Shown here: one piece after another, positions 25,463-34,219 of the stretch
Layout: every line of letters begins with the position of its first letter
Position numbering within the stretch: position 1 is the first letter of the stretch
Translations under genes and position numbers: made by a program
Notes under the pieces: model-generated
The model's database searches: none
What the model was told of the DNA's origin: nothing
What the model saw: only the letters and a program-made list of their open reading frames with translations
Source: Novacetimonas hansenii JCM 7643
Lineage (GTDB): Bacteria; Pseudomonadota; Alphaproteobacteria; Acetobacterales; Acetobacteraceae
Direction: 5' to 3'
Assembly: GCF_000964405.1 (NCBI RefSeq)
Contig: NZ_BANE01000169.1
Span: 1-49,277, forward strand
Length of the DNA: 49,277 nucleotides

Positions 25463-26719
25463 ATGGCGCAACGGGCAGGCAGCGCGGATATGCCGCTGCA
25501 TGGGGGACGGGTGCCCCAATGGCTGGGACAGCGTATGGCCCGTCTTGGCGGTATTATCGCGCAGGCCATCATCCATCATTACGGACGTGATGAATTCCTT
25601 CGGCGCCTTGCCCATCCCTTCTGGTTTCAGTCCTTTGGCGCGGTCATCGGCATGGACTGGCATTCCTCTGGCATTACGACAAGTGTGATTGGTGCGCTCA
25701 AGCGGGGGCTGGCTCCAGTATCGCATGAACTTGGGCTGCATGTCTGTGGCGGCAGGGGGCGGCATTCGCGCCGTACGCCCGATGAACTGTTGCTGGTGGG
25801 GGAACGGACCGGCGGGGATGCCGCTGCGTGGGTACGGGCCAGCCGGCTGGCTGCAAAGGTGGACAGCGCGGCTGTGCAGGATGGGTTTGACCTGTATCTG
25901 CATGGCTTTATCGTTACGGATGATGGAAACTGGACCGTCGTGCAGCAGGGTATGAACGGCACGCACCGCCTTGCACGGCGTTATCACTGGCTGTCAGAAG
26001 GATTACGCAGTTTCGTGGAGGCGCCGCATGCTGCCATAGAAGGACGGCGGCAGGGACAGATCGTCAATCTGACGGATCATCGCGCCGCGTCTTCGCGTTT
26101 GGGGCAACTCGAACTGCTTGGCAATCTGGGGCCGGATCGCATTGTGGACGAAGTCGCGCGTCTGCGTGGGACGGCAACGCCAGGCAGCATGGATATGCCA
26201 TTTCTGCCTCATCTGCTGATGCCCGCTCATCATGACGTGCGACCGGCCGATGTTGTCCTGCGTCGCCTGCATGGCGCGCTGGCGGCGGCGGCACAATGCG
26301 GACCACAGGATTTTGCCGAACTGCTGTTGGTGCCCGGTGTCGGCGCACGCACCGTGCTGTCACTGGCGCAGGTGGCAGAGGTTGTGCATGGCGCGCCCTG
26401 CCGTTTTTCGGACCCGGCACGCTTTTCCCTTGCCCATGGGGGGAAGGATCGCGAACCCTATCCTGTGCCGGTTGCAGTTTATGACCGCACGATTTCGGTC
26501 ATGAAAGCGGCGGTCGCTGCGGCAAAGCTGGGGAATGAAGAGCGTCTTGACGCCATCCGCCGCCTTGACCGGCAGGCCCGGCGCCTTGAACGTCACGTTA
26601 CCGGCCCGTCGCTGCCGCAATTCATCGCGGGTGAACGCCATCGCTCCCACGCATATGGCGGGCGTTCCGTTTTCGGCCATGAGCCCCCACCGACATTGGG
26701 GATGGAGTGCGGAGGATGA
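25463..26719 (+). CDS. DUF763-family protein
   Basis: This 418-residue protein opens with the DUF763 signature (RAGSADMPLHGGRVPQWLGQ) and keeps the family's later landmarks: a helix-hairpin-helix-like stretch LLLVPGVGARTVLSLAQVAE near residue 286 and SLAHGGKDREPYPVPVAVYD near 325. Function of the family is, as far as I know, not established. The hairpin-like element and the overlapping downstream gene for a DNA repair glycosylase suggest DNA binding or repair. The ATG at 25463 follows GGGGGGCGGAAC. The last bases (ATGA) overlap the start of the glycosylase, implying coupled translation. It sits just after an AT-rich non-coding patch. Confidence 0.85.
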   Translation: MAQRAGSADMPLHGGRVPQWLGQRMARLGGIIAQAIIHHYGRDEFLRRLAHPFWFQSFGAVIGMDWHSSGITTSVIGALKRGLAPVSHELGLHVCGGRGRHSRRTPDELLLVGERTGGDAAAWVRASRLAAKVDSAAVQDGFDLYLHGFIVTDDGNWTVVQQGMNGTHRLARRYHWLSEGLRSFVEAPHAAIEGRRQGQIVNLTDHRAASSRLGQLELLGNLGPDRIVDEVARLRGTATPGSMDMPFLPHLLMPAHHDVRPADVVLRRLHGALAAAAQCGPQDFAELLLVPGVGARTVLSLAQVAEVVHGAPCRFSDPARFSLAHGGKDREPYPVPVAVYDRTISVMKAAVAAAKLGNEERLDAIRRLDRQARRLERHVTGPSLPQFIAGERHRSHAYGGRSVFGHEPPPTLGMECGG

Positions 26720-27327
26720 ACGCCCCTGTCACCGCACGTCGGTGCGCATGGGTGGGCAACAATGCGTTGCTGGCCACCTATCATGACGAGGAATGGGGAC
26801 AGCCCGTACATGATGGACGCGCCCTGTGGGAGGGGCTGATGCTGGAGGGATTCCAGGCGGGCCTGTCGTGGGTCACGGTCCTGAAACGGCGTGAGGGTTT
26901 CCGCCGTGCCTTTGCCGGTTTTGATCCCGTATGTGTCGCGGCGTTCGATGAAGGCGACATCGCCCGCCTGATGGCTGATCCGGGCATCATTCGCGCACGG
27001 CGCAAGATCGAGGCCACGATTGGCAATGCCCGTGCCCTGTTGCGCATGCACGAACAGGGCGAGGATTTTGCGACATTCGCATGGAGCATGACACCCGACG
27101 GCCCTGTTCATAACCGTACAGGCCAGGTACAGGCGCAATCCCCCCTGTCCCAGGCGATGTCGGCAGCCCTGCGCGCGCGCGGGTTCCGTTTTGTCGGACC
27201 GGTCATCGTCTATGCCTGGATGCAGGCGATGGGGATGATCGTGGATCATGACCCCGGATGCATCCATTATCCAGACATGGCGCCGCCCGAATACGCGGCC
27301 CGAAGGAATTCGCGCGCCCGGGGATAG
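26716..27327 (+). CDS. tag: DNA-3-methyladenine glycosylase I
   Basis: This 203-residue base-excision repair enzyme removes 3-methyladenine from alkylated DNA. The zinc-snap ligands are in place: Cys10 (RRCAWVGNN), His23 (YHDEEWG), and His178 and Cys182 (VDHDPGC). The catalytic-pocket Glu43 lies in LMLEGFQAGLSW. Spacing matches E. coli Tag. ATG 26716 overlaps the DUF763 stop; the GGAGG immediately before it is too close to be ideal, and GTG 26707 is a possible earlier start. Its 3' end overlaps the convergent FUSC gene by about 60 bases. Confidence 0.93.
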   Translation: MNAPVTARRCAWVGNNALLATYHDEEWGQPVHDGRALWEGLMLEGFQAGLSWVTVLKRREGFRRAFAGFDPVCVAAFDEGDIARLMADPGIIRARRKIEATIGNARALLRMHEQGEDFATFAWSMTPDGPVHNRTGQVQAQSPLSQAMSAALRARGFRFVGPVIVYAWMQAMGMIVDHDPGCIHYPDMAPPEYAARRNSRARG

Positions 27328-29504
27328 TCATCGGACCACTGGATCGGGCCATTGCGGTCAAGGAAAGCGGGGATATCCACGATGATCTGCTCGGCTTGCT
27401 CCATGCAGGCAAGGGCCTCCATCCGTCGTGGCGACAGGGTGGTCAGGGCTTCCCCCGCGCCAGACCTGGTGCAGATATTGTGCAAGGTGCGTGCGGTTGC
27501 CAATGGATCGCGCGTCAATGTTTCGAAAGCGCCCAATGCCGCAAGTAATTGCTGACGTTCAGGCAGCGATATATCGGCACGATCCGCCAGCCGATGCAGG
27601 CGTTCCACCAGTCGTCCCAGTGAAATTGCCGCAAGTGCCGCATCGACGTAAAGGTTCGTTACCTCCGCAGGGGCGCAGAATGACAGCCGCATGGCAAGGC
27701 GTGCGACTTTTTGCAGTTGCAGGTGTTCCCAGACGATCCACTGCCCCTGAAAGGAAGCCCGTGCAAGTGCGAGGCTGCGGACACTGCGGGAAAGTGACGC
27801 CACCAGCCGCGCCCCGTCCAGCCGATGGTTCGGCGGGAGGATGACGCGGAACGACAGGACCAGCATACAGCACCCCATCAGGATCGCCACCCATTCGTTC
27901 ATGAGTGGGATGTCATTGTAATGGATCGGGTTATTGACCTGCAGCATGATTGTGGAAAACACGGAATACCCGAATGCGGCAATCCCCAGACGGGGGTTGA
28001 ACTGCAACCATATGCCCGGCAGCAGGAACAGGCCAAGGCTGAGGCATAACAGGGGATAGCCATCAATCCGGGGCAGTATGAACAGGTGGCACAGCAGCCC
28101 TGCCGGCACGCCAAGTGCGGTCCCACTGGCCAGAAGCCCTGATGCCCGTGATGCGGATGGTGCGGTGGACAGCAGGCTGGAGGCTGCGACGACATACAGC
28201 ATCATCATCGGCCCCCCCGTCCAGTGCAGGACATACCATGCAAGGCCAGCCAGCAGGGTTGTCAGTGCGCCTCGTGCGCCATTGCGCAGGGCCGTTGGCC
28301 ACTCCATATAAGGTCGCAGGCGCAGGCTGCGGTCATTGCCCCCGCGATGGGCAAGGTCGCACAGCGCATGTTCCAGTCGCGACAGAAGATCACGCGCATC
28401 ATCAAGGAAAAGCAGTTGCCGGGGGGACGGGCTGTGTTCCGCCTGTTCCAGCAGGGCTTCGCGCGTGTTGGCGATATGCCGGCAGGCAGGCGGGCACCCT
28501 TCGGACAGGGGCACATTCTCCATCGTCTGAAGCAACGTGCGCATCAGTTCCGCGATCCGCCCGTCGGCCGGGGGGGCGTCCTGTGACGCCGATACGGGAA
28601 CGGCCCCCAAGGCAATGACGGCATGGGGATGATAGGACGCAACAATGCCCGACAGGCGTGCAAGTCCTGCGCGGATTTCGCGGTGACGGACGCTGATGTC
28701 GTAATTGTCCGTTGCGGCATATTCCACCGCATCGGACAGGCTGGCGATCCGCGCGAGCATGCCTGCGCGCTGTGCATGGAATGCGCCATCCGTCGTGGTG
28801 CTCGCCCCCCCGTCATGGCGTGACAGGACATAGCGGATGGTATCGCAGAACACGGTGCGGATCTGTTCCAGCAGCGGGTCGGAACGACGGGGGGACGTGA
28901 CCAGAAAGACCGCCGCCGTCGTCACGATGCCAACCACCACGGCGGACAGGCGTGAAAGCGCGCTGAGGAAGATGCCATCGGGATCGCCAAAGGCGGGGGC
29001 CGCGATGATGACGATGGTATATCCCGTCAACACGGCGGCATAGGCGCGGAAAAGCCGCAGGAAAGTGGCCGCCATGCATGCCAGCCCCACCGTGACTGAC
29101 AATCCCATGATGTAAAGGATGGGCGACTGTACAAAGGTTGCCATCAGCGCGACGCTGATGATCGCGCCCAGGACCGTCCCGATCATGCGCCAGATGCTTT
29201 TGGATACCAGCGCGCCAACCGTCGGGTTGGCGACAATCATGACGGTGGTGACGGAACTCATCGGGGACTGCAACTGGAAACTGAAGGCCAGAAACAGTGC
29301 GATGCTCATGGACACCAGTACGCGTGCGCTGAATGCCGCCGTGGCCATGAAGGATCGCCATTGCCCATCGTTGCGAAAGATGTCGTACAGGCGTGACAGG
29401 TATTTTACCAACGCGCGCCCCCATGCCGGATGCGGCAAGGGCGACCGGGAAATAGGGGGGGCGCGATGGACCGGGACATAAAGGAAGGGGACATGGACAG
29501 TCAT
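27267..29504 (-). CDS. FUSC-family (AaeB/YccC-like) inner-membrane exporter
   Basis: This 745-residue protein is built as two similar halves, each with a block of about five to six hydrophobic segments followed by a cytoplasmic helical region; the second block starts near WPTALRNGARGALTTLLAG. This is the layout of fusaric-acid-resistance and aromatic-carboxylate exporters. It probably exports organic acids or aromatic compounds. It diverges from a MarR regulator across a 170-base gap with a clear dyad, suggesting MarR control. An internal ATG at 29348 (MATAAFSARVLVS), at the start of the first membrane block, is an alternative start. No partner AaeA is encoded beside it. Confidence 0.85.
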   Translation of the reverse strand: MTVHVPFLYVPVHRAPPISRSPLPHPAWGRALVKYLSRLYDIFRNDGQWRSFMATAAFSARVLVSMSIALFLAFSFQLQSPMSSVTTVMIVANPTVGALVSKSIWRMIGTVLGAIISVALMATFVQSPILYIMGLSVTVGLACMAATFLRLFRAYAAVLTGYTIVIIAAPAFGDPDGIFLSALSRLSAVVVGIVTTAAVFLVTSPRRSDPLLEQIRTVFCDTIRYVLSRHDGGASTTTDGAFHAQRAGMLARIASLSDAVEYAATDNYDISVRHREIRAGLARLSGIVASYHPHAVIALGAVPVSASQDAPPADGRIAELMRTLLQTMENVPLSEGCPPACRHIANTREALLEQAEHSPSPRQLLFLDDARDLLSRLEHALCDLAHRGGNDRSLRLRPYMEWPTALRNGARGALTTLLAGLAWYVLHWTGGPMMMLYVVAASSLLSTAPSASRASGLLASGTALGVPAGLLCHLFILPRIDGYPLLCLSLGLFLLPGIWLQFNPRLGIAAFGYSVFSTIMLQVNNPIHYNDIPLMNEWVAILMGCCMLVLSFRVILPPNHRLDGARLVASLSRSVRSLALARASFQGQWIVWEHLQLQKVARLAMRLSFCAPAEVTNLYVDAALAAISLGRLVERLHRLADRADISLPERQQLLAALGAFETLTRDPLATARTLHNICTRSGAGEALTTLSPRRMEALACMEQAEQIIVDIPAFLDRNGPIQWSDDYPRAREFLRAAYSGGAMSG

Positions 29505-29531
29505 CCGCTGGGAAGAGCCACATTAGTTTCA

Positions 29532-29557
29532 TAACAATGATTGCCATGTCAATGTTA
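29532..29557. promoter_or_regulatory. Candidate MarR operator between the FUSC gene and marR
   Basis: TAACAATGA (29532-29540) and TCAATGTTA (29549-29557) form a dyad with eight of nine paired positions around TTGCCATG. It lies centrally between the divergent exporter and MarR-family gene, the classical place for MarR autoregulation. Confidence 0.5.
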
Positions 29558-29674
29558 TGTGTGCATTGGAAATGCCTGCGCCGGGCGTGCGGGGATGCCG
29601 TGCAGAATTCCGGCACCCCGGCCACCTTCCTTCATGATATCGAAGGCCCACCACGACAGATACGTTGGAGCATC

Positions 29675-30211
29675 ATGTCAGTACGTTCCCCCATGCCCGA
29701 TCTCGAAGGAAGCGGTTTTCAGGACATGCGCATAACGTTCCTGATGATGCGCCTGTCCAATACGTGGCGCCTTGTGCTTGATCGTGCCATCCGCCCCGAG
29801 GGGATGAGCATGGCGATGATGCGTCCACTGGCCTATCTGATGATGATGCCCGATGGTGTATCGCAGCGTGACCTGGCGCAGGCGATGAATACCGACAGTT
29901 CCGCGCTGGTGCGCGTGCTTGACCTGCTGGAGAAGGAAGGACTGGTCGAACGCCGTCCCGATCCGGTGGACCGGCGCGTCAAGAGCCTGTTCCTGACCCC
30001 TGGTGGCAAGCACAGATGCGCGCGCCTGCATGAAATCTGTGCCGAATTGGAGGGGCGCCTGCTGTGTGACATTCCCACCGACATGATGGGGCAGACGGTG
30101 CACGCGCTTTCGCGGATCTTGCGTTACGCGGAAATGCTGTCGCAGGAGGAGAACGAGCCCACATCCTGCACCAGTCTGCCGCGGGGTAAGCCATCGGAAA
30201 GGGGGGGCTGA
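29675..30211 (+). CDS. MarR-family transcriptional regulator
   Basis: From ATG 29675 (GGAG four bases upstream) this is 178 residues. The winged-helix core is typical of MarR: VSQRDLAQAMNTDSSALVRVLDLLEKEGLVERR, then PVDRRVKSLFLTPGG for the wing. Such repressors are released by phenolic or other small toxic ligands. It is divergent from a FUSC exporter and upstream of a complete efflux operon on the same strand, so either or both may be its targets. The frame extends upstream to 29537 but those residues lack family character. Confidence 0.9.
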   Translation: MSVRSPMPDLEGSGFQDMRITFLMMRLSNTWRLVLDRAIRPEGMSMAMMRPLAYLMMMPDGVSQRDLAQAMNTDSSALVRVLDLLEKEGLVERRPDPVDRRVKSLFLTPGGKHRCARLHEICAELEGRLLCDIPTDMMGQTVHALSRILRYAEMLSQEENEPTSCTSLPRGKPSERGG

Positions 30212-30365
30212 TGCCCGTGTTGTCATCTGCGGCAGGGATGATGTGATTTCCCCATGGACCATCGCGGAACACGTTAATGGCCCGGTTGTGGGATCGCCTG
30301 TGGGCATTAATCGATTTGAATATGTAATCGGCTGTTGCCCGATCCCTGTTATACACTGTAATGGC

Positions 30366-30375
30366 CGTTATAACG
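30366..30375. promoter_or_regulatory. Short palindrome upstream of the efflux operon
   Basis: CGTTATAACG is a perfect ten-base palindrome about 95 bases before the HlyD-family gene in the 259-base gap after marR. It may be an operator or promoter element; no regulator can be assigned. Confidence 0.25.
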
Positions 30376-30470
30376 TTGTTGCCCGTACTGGTGGTGTCAG
30401 GGCAGGTCGCGCGTAAAAGATTGATGGGAGCAGGATATTTGTCGCGTCTTTGCACGAAGAATCCGCGCGT

Positions 30471-31472
30471 ATGCACCGGTGTGTGCGCGTGAATACCCGT
30501 GACCTGCTGATTGGTGCCGGGCTTGCCATCATGATTGCTGGTGGCGGGGCGGCGTGGTTCTATATCGCGCATCGCGATGTACTCCCGATGGGCATTGCGC
30601 GGGCGAACGGACGGCTGGAACTTGCCCGTATCGACATCGCGGCAAAATATCCCGGTCGTGTCACCGAACTTGCGTTTTCCGAAGGAGATGATGTCACCGC
30701 GGGGCAGGTCCTCGCGCGTGAGGACGATGCAGAGGCCCGGGCGCAGCTTGCTGCGGCAAACGCGCAGGTACTCCAGGCGCATGAGATGATGCAGCGCGCG
30801 CAGGCCGAACGCATCGCGCAGCAGGCAGCAACCCATCTGGCACAGCTTGAACTTGACCATGTGCATGTAATGGCGCGCCAGCACCTTGTTTCTGATATGG
30901 AGGTGCAGCAGCGGCAGGCGGATTACGACGCCCATGATGCGGCGTTACAGGCGGCAGGCCATGCAGTGGCGGCAGCAGACGCGGCCATGCAGGCCGCGCA
31001 GGCACAGGCCGATCGCGCCGGGACGGTTGTTGGTGACATGGTCCTGCATGCCCCGGTATCCGGGCGCATTGAATATCGCATCGTCGAAAAAGGGGCCGTG
31101 GTGCCCGGTGGGGGGCGTATTGGCGCCATGCTGGACCCATCCGACATGTATCTTACGGTCTTTTACCCGGCAGGGGTCGCAGGGGGGCTGCATGTGGGCG
31201 ACCAGGCGCGCATCGTGCTTGATGCGCTGCACCGGCAGGTCATCCCCGCCAGGGTTTCCTTTGTTGCACCCGAAGCGCAGTTTACACCGAAATATGTCGA
31301 AACGACGACTGAACGTGAAAAGCTGGTCTATCGCGTGAAACTTCAGGTCGCGCCGGAAACGGCACGGCAATATGGGACGATGCTGAAATCCGGTATGACG
31401 GGTGATGGCTATGTCCGTGCCGATCCCACCATCCGGTGGCCCGACAGCCTGTTTCTTGCCAATGCGAAGTGA
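30471..31472 (+). CDS. HlyD/EmrA-type periplasmic adaptor (YhiI-like)
   Basis: This protein of about 333 residues has one N-terminal membrane anchor (LLIGAGLAIMIAGGGAAWFYIA), a lipoyl/barrel-sandwich segment split around an alanine- and glutamine-rich coiled coil (QAHEMMQRAQAERIAQQAA), and VGDMVLHAPVSGRIEYRIVEKGAVV. It would bridge the inner-membrane ABC exporter to the outer-membrane channel. The order adaptor, RbbA-type ABC protein, permease matches E. coli yhiI-rbbA-yhhJ, here completed by an outer-membrane factor. Starts at TTG 30450 and GTG 30489 are possible; ATG 30471 is used. The next gene begins two bases after its stop. Confidence 0.9.
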   Translation: MHRCVRVNTRDLLIGAGLAIMIAGGGAAWFYIAHRDVLPMGIARANGRLELARIDIAAKYPGRVTELAFSEGDDVTAGQVLAREDDAEARAQLAAANAQVLQAHEMMQRAQAERIAQQAATHLAQLELDHVHVMARQHLVSDMEVQQRQADYDAHDAALQAAGHAVAAADAAMQAAQAQADRAGTVVGDMVLHAPVSGRIEYRIVEKGAVVPGGGRIGAMLDPSDMYLTVFYPAGVAGGLHVGDQARIVLDALHRQVIPARVSFVAPEAQFTPKYVETTTEREKLVYRVKLQVAPETARQYGTMLKSGMTGDGYVRADPTIRWPDSLFLANAK

Positions 31473-31474
31473 CC

Positions 31475-34213
31475 ATGGGCGCGGGCACGCAACATGACAC
31501 GGGAATTGTCATCAGGGGGCTGTCGCATCGCTATGGCGCGGTAAAGGCGCTCGATGACATCTCGCTCTCCCTTCCGACGGGCACGACCATTGGCCTTGTG
31601 GGGCCAGATGGGGTGGGCAAATCCACCTTGCTGGGCCTGATCGCGGGGGTGCGCCGCATGCAGGCGGGGCGGATCGAGGTGCTGGGTACCGACATGGCCG
31701 GGCGTGCGCAGCGCGAAGCCTTTTTGCCGCGTGTCGCATTCATGCCGCAAGGGTTGGGCCGCAACCTGTACCCGACCCTGTCGGTATGGGAAAATGTTGA
31801 TTTCTTTGCCCGTCTGTTCGGCCTTGCAGCGCAGGAGCGCGAGGAGCGCATCACCCGCCTGCTGGAGGCGACGGGTCTTGCCCCGTTTCCCGACCGTCCG
31901 GCAGGTCATCTGTCGGGGGGCATGAAGCAGAAGGTCAGCCTGTGCTGTGCGCTGGTGCATGACCCGGACCTGCTGATCCTGGACGAGCCCACGACCGGTG
32001 TGGACCCGCTGTCGCGCCAGCAGTTCTGGACGCTGGTGAACCAGTTGCGTGGCGAACGTCCCACCATGACGGTCCTGGTCTCCACCGCATATATGGAGGA
32101 GGCGGAGCATTTCGCCTATCTCGTCGCGATGGATGCGGGGCATGTGCTGATTGCGGACCAGACGGCCAACGTGCTGGCGCGAACGCACACCACATCGCTG
32201 GAGGCGGCGTATATTTCCCTCCTGCCTGCGGAAAAACGCGCCAATGCCACCGGTTTTTCCATCCCGCCCTATCATGATCCCGGCACGGCCCCCGCCATCA
32301 TGGCGCAGAACCTGACCAAGCGGTTCGGTGATTTTGTCGCAGTGGATAATGTCAGCTTCCGCATCGGGCGGGGGGAGATATTCGGCTTCCTCGGCTCCAA
32401 TGGCTGTGGCAAGTCCACGACCATGAAGATGCTGACCGGCCTGCTTGACGCCAGTAGCGGGACGGCGGAACTGTTCGGTCGTGCCATCACACCTGGCGAT
32501 ATGTCCACGCGCATGCGCATTGGTTACATGTCGCAGTCATTTTCGCTGTATGAGGAACTGAGCGTCCGGCAGAACCTGCGGCTTCAGGCGCGGCTTTATC
32601 GGATCCCTGCGCGCGATGCGACGCGGCGTGTGACGCAGGCATTGTCGGATTTCGAACTTGATGGCGTGGCCGATGTCCGTCCATCCGCCCTGCCGTTGGG
32701 TATTCGCCAGCGCCTTCAGCTTGCGGCGGCGTGTATCAATAATCCTGAAATCCTGATCCTTGACGAACCGACCTCCGGCGTGGACCCGGGGGCGCGTGAC
32801 ATGTTCTGGCGGCATCTGATCAAACTGTCACGGCAGGATCATGTCACGATCTTCGTTTCCACACACTTCATGAACGAGGCTGCACGCTGCGACCGGATTT
32901 CGCTGATGCATCGTGGCCGTGTGCTGGCGGTGGGCACCCCTGCGGAACTGGTCCACAGACGCGGGGCAACGGACCTGGAGGCGGCGTTCATTGCCTACCT
33001 CAAGGAAGCGGAGGCCGAACCTGCCGGGACACCTGCGGCCGTCGCGCCGTCGCATCACGGGCATGCGTGGAAATGGCGGGGATGGCGTGGCGGGACGTGG
33101 CTGCCACGTGCATGGGCCTTTGCCCGGCGCGAGGCGGTGGAACTGCTGCGGGACCGTATGCGCCTGACCTTTGCCATCATCGGTCCGGTCGTGCTGCTGC
33201 TGATTGCCGCGTCGAGCATTTCCTTCGACGTTAATGGCGTATCCTTTACCGTGTGCGATCATGACCGTACCAGCATCAGCCATGACCTGATCGACAGTTT
33301 CCGTGGGTCGCCTTATTTCGTCGAAGCCGCACCATCCGAAGATCCGGCACGGATGGACCGTGCCCTGCATGACGGGCGTGCACAGCTGGGGCTGGATATC
33401 CCGCCCGGCTTTGCACGGGATATGGAGGCGGGGCGCCGTCCTGCCATTGGTGTGGTCATCGACGGTGCGGTGCCGTTCCTTGCGGCTGATGTGCGGGCCT
33501 ATGTCGAAGGGGTGCTGGCGCAGTACGCGACGACGCTGGGGCGTGAACTGCCGCAGGCGGTGCGCGTGCCCGTCGTGCTGGAACCACGCTTTATCTATAA
33601 TCAGGAATTCCGCAGTATCTATGCCATGACACCGGGGATGGTCATGCTGGCGCTGATCCTTATTCCCACGATGCTGACCGCACTTGGGGTCGTGCGGGAA
33701 AAGGAAATCGGCTCCATCGTCAATCTCTATGCCTCGCCCGCCACAGTGGGGCAGTATCTGGTGGGCAAGCAGGCCCCGTATGTTGCGCTGGCGACATGCA
33801 GTTATGTCGTGCTGGTGGTGCTGTCGGTTCTTGTGCTGGGTGTCCCGCTTAAGGGATCGTTCATCGCACTTAGTATCGGGGCACTTTTGTTCATACTTGG
33901 CGCCACGGGACTGGGGATGCTGATCTCCACCTTTGTCAATTCGCAGGTTGCGGCCATTTTTGGCACGGCCATCATCTGCCTGATCCCGGCGGTGAATTTC
34001 TCTGGCATGTTATATCCATCCTCCACCCTGATGGGGCTGAGCCGCCTTGTCGGGTTCGGGTTTCCGGCCGCATGGTTTCAGTTAATCAGCCTTGGCAGCT
34101 TTACCAAGGGCATGGGCGTTTTTGCCTTTATGCGGATGTATGCGGCGCTGGCGGGATTTGCCGCGTTCTACATGCTTGGTGCGCGCCTGCTGCTGAAGAA
34201 GCAGGAAGCATAG
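31475..34213 (+). CDS. rbbA: RbbA-type ABC transporter: two ATPase domains fused to an ABC-2 permease
   Basis: This protein of about 912 residues matches E. coli RbbA (911) in length and layout. The first nucleotide-binding domain has the Walker A variant GPDGVGKS (43-50), LSGGMKQKVSLCCAL and LLILDEPTTGVDP. The second has GSNGCGKS (307-314), the signature-like PLGIRQRLQLAAA replacing LSGGQ, and ILILDEPTSGVDP. A C-terminal ABC-2 membrane region follows a large periplasmic loop and ends LLLKKQEA, as in RbbA. E. coli RbbA has been described as ribosome-associated, but the operon here argues for an export pump. ATG 31475 is chosen over 31436, which overlaps the adaptor. Confidence 0.93.
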   Translation: MGAGTQHDTGIVIRGLSHRYGAVKALDDISLSLPTGTTIGLVGPDGVGKSTLLGLIAGVRRMQAGRIEVLGTDMAGRAQREAFLPRVAFMPQGLGRNLYPTLSVWENVDFFARLFGLAAQEREERITRLLEATGLAPFPDRPAGHLSGGMKQKVSLCCALVHDPDLLILDEPTTGVDPLSRQQFWTLVNQLRGERPTMTVLVSTAYMEEAEHFAYLVAMDAGHVLIADQTANVLARTHTTSLEAAYISLLPAEKRANATGFSIPPYHDPGTAPAIMAQNLTKRFGDFVAVDNVSFRIGRGEIFGFLGSNGCGKSTTMKMLTGLLDASSGTAELFGRAITPGDMSTRMRIGYMSQSFSLYEELSVRQNLRLQARLYRIPARDATRRVTQALSDFELDGVADVRPSALPLGIRQRLQLAAACINNPEILILDEPTSGVDPGARDMFWRHLIKLSRQDHVTIFVSTHFMNEAARCDRISLMHRGRVLAVGTPAELVHRRGATDLEAAFIAYLKEAEAEPAGTPAAVAPSHHGHAWKWRGWRGGTWLPRAWAFARREAVELLRDRMRLTFAIIGPVVLLLIAASSISFDVNGVSFTVCDHDRTSISHDLIDSFRGSPYFVEAAPSEDPARMDRALHDGRAQLGLDIPPGFARDMEAGRRPAIGVVIDGAVPFLAADVRAYVEGVLAQYATTLGRELPQAVRVPVVLEPRFIYNQEFRSIYAMTPGMVMLALILIPTMLTALGVVREKEIGSIVNLYASPATVGQYLVGKQAPYVALATCSYVVLVVLSVLVLGVPLKGSFIALSIGALLFILGATGLGMLISTFVNSQVAAIFGTAIICLIPAVNFSGMLYPSSTLMGLSRLVGFGFPAAWFQLISLGSFTKGMGVFAFMRMYAALAGFAAFYMLGARLLLKKQEA

Positions 34214-34219
34214 CCCCCG

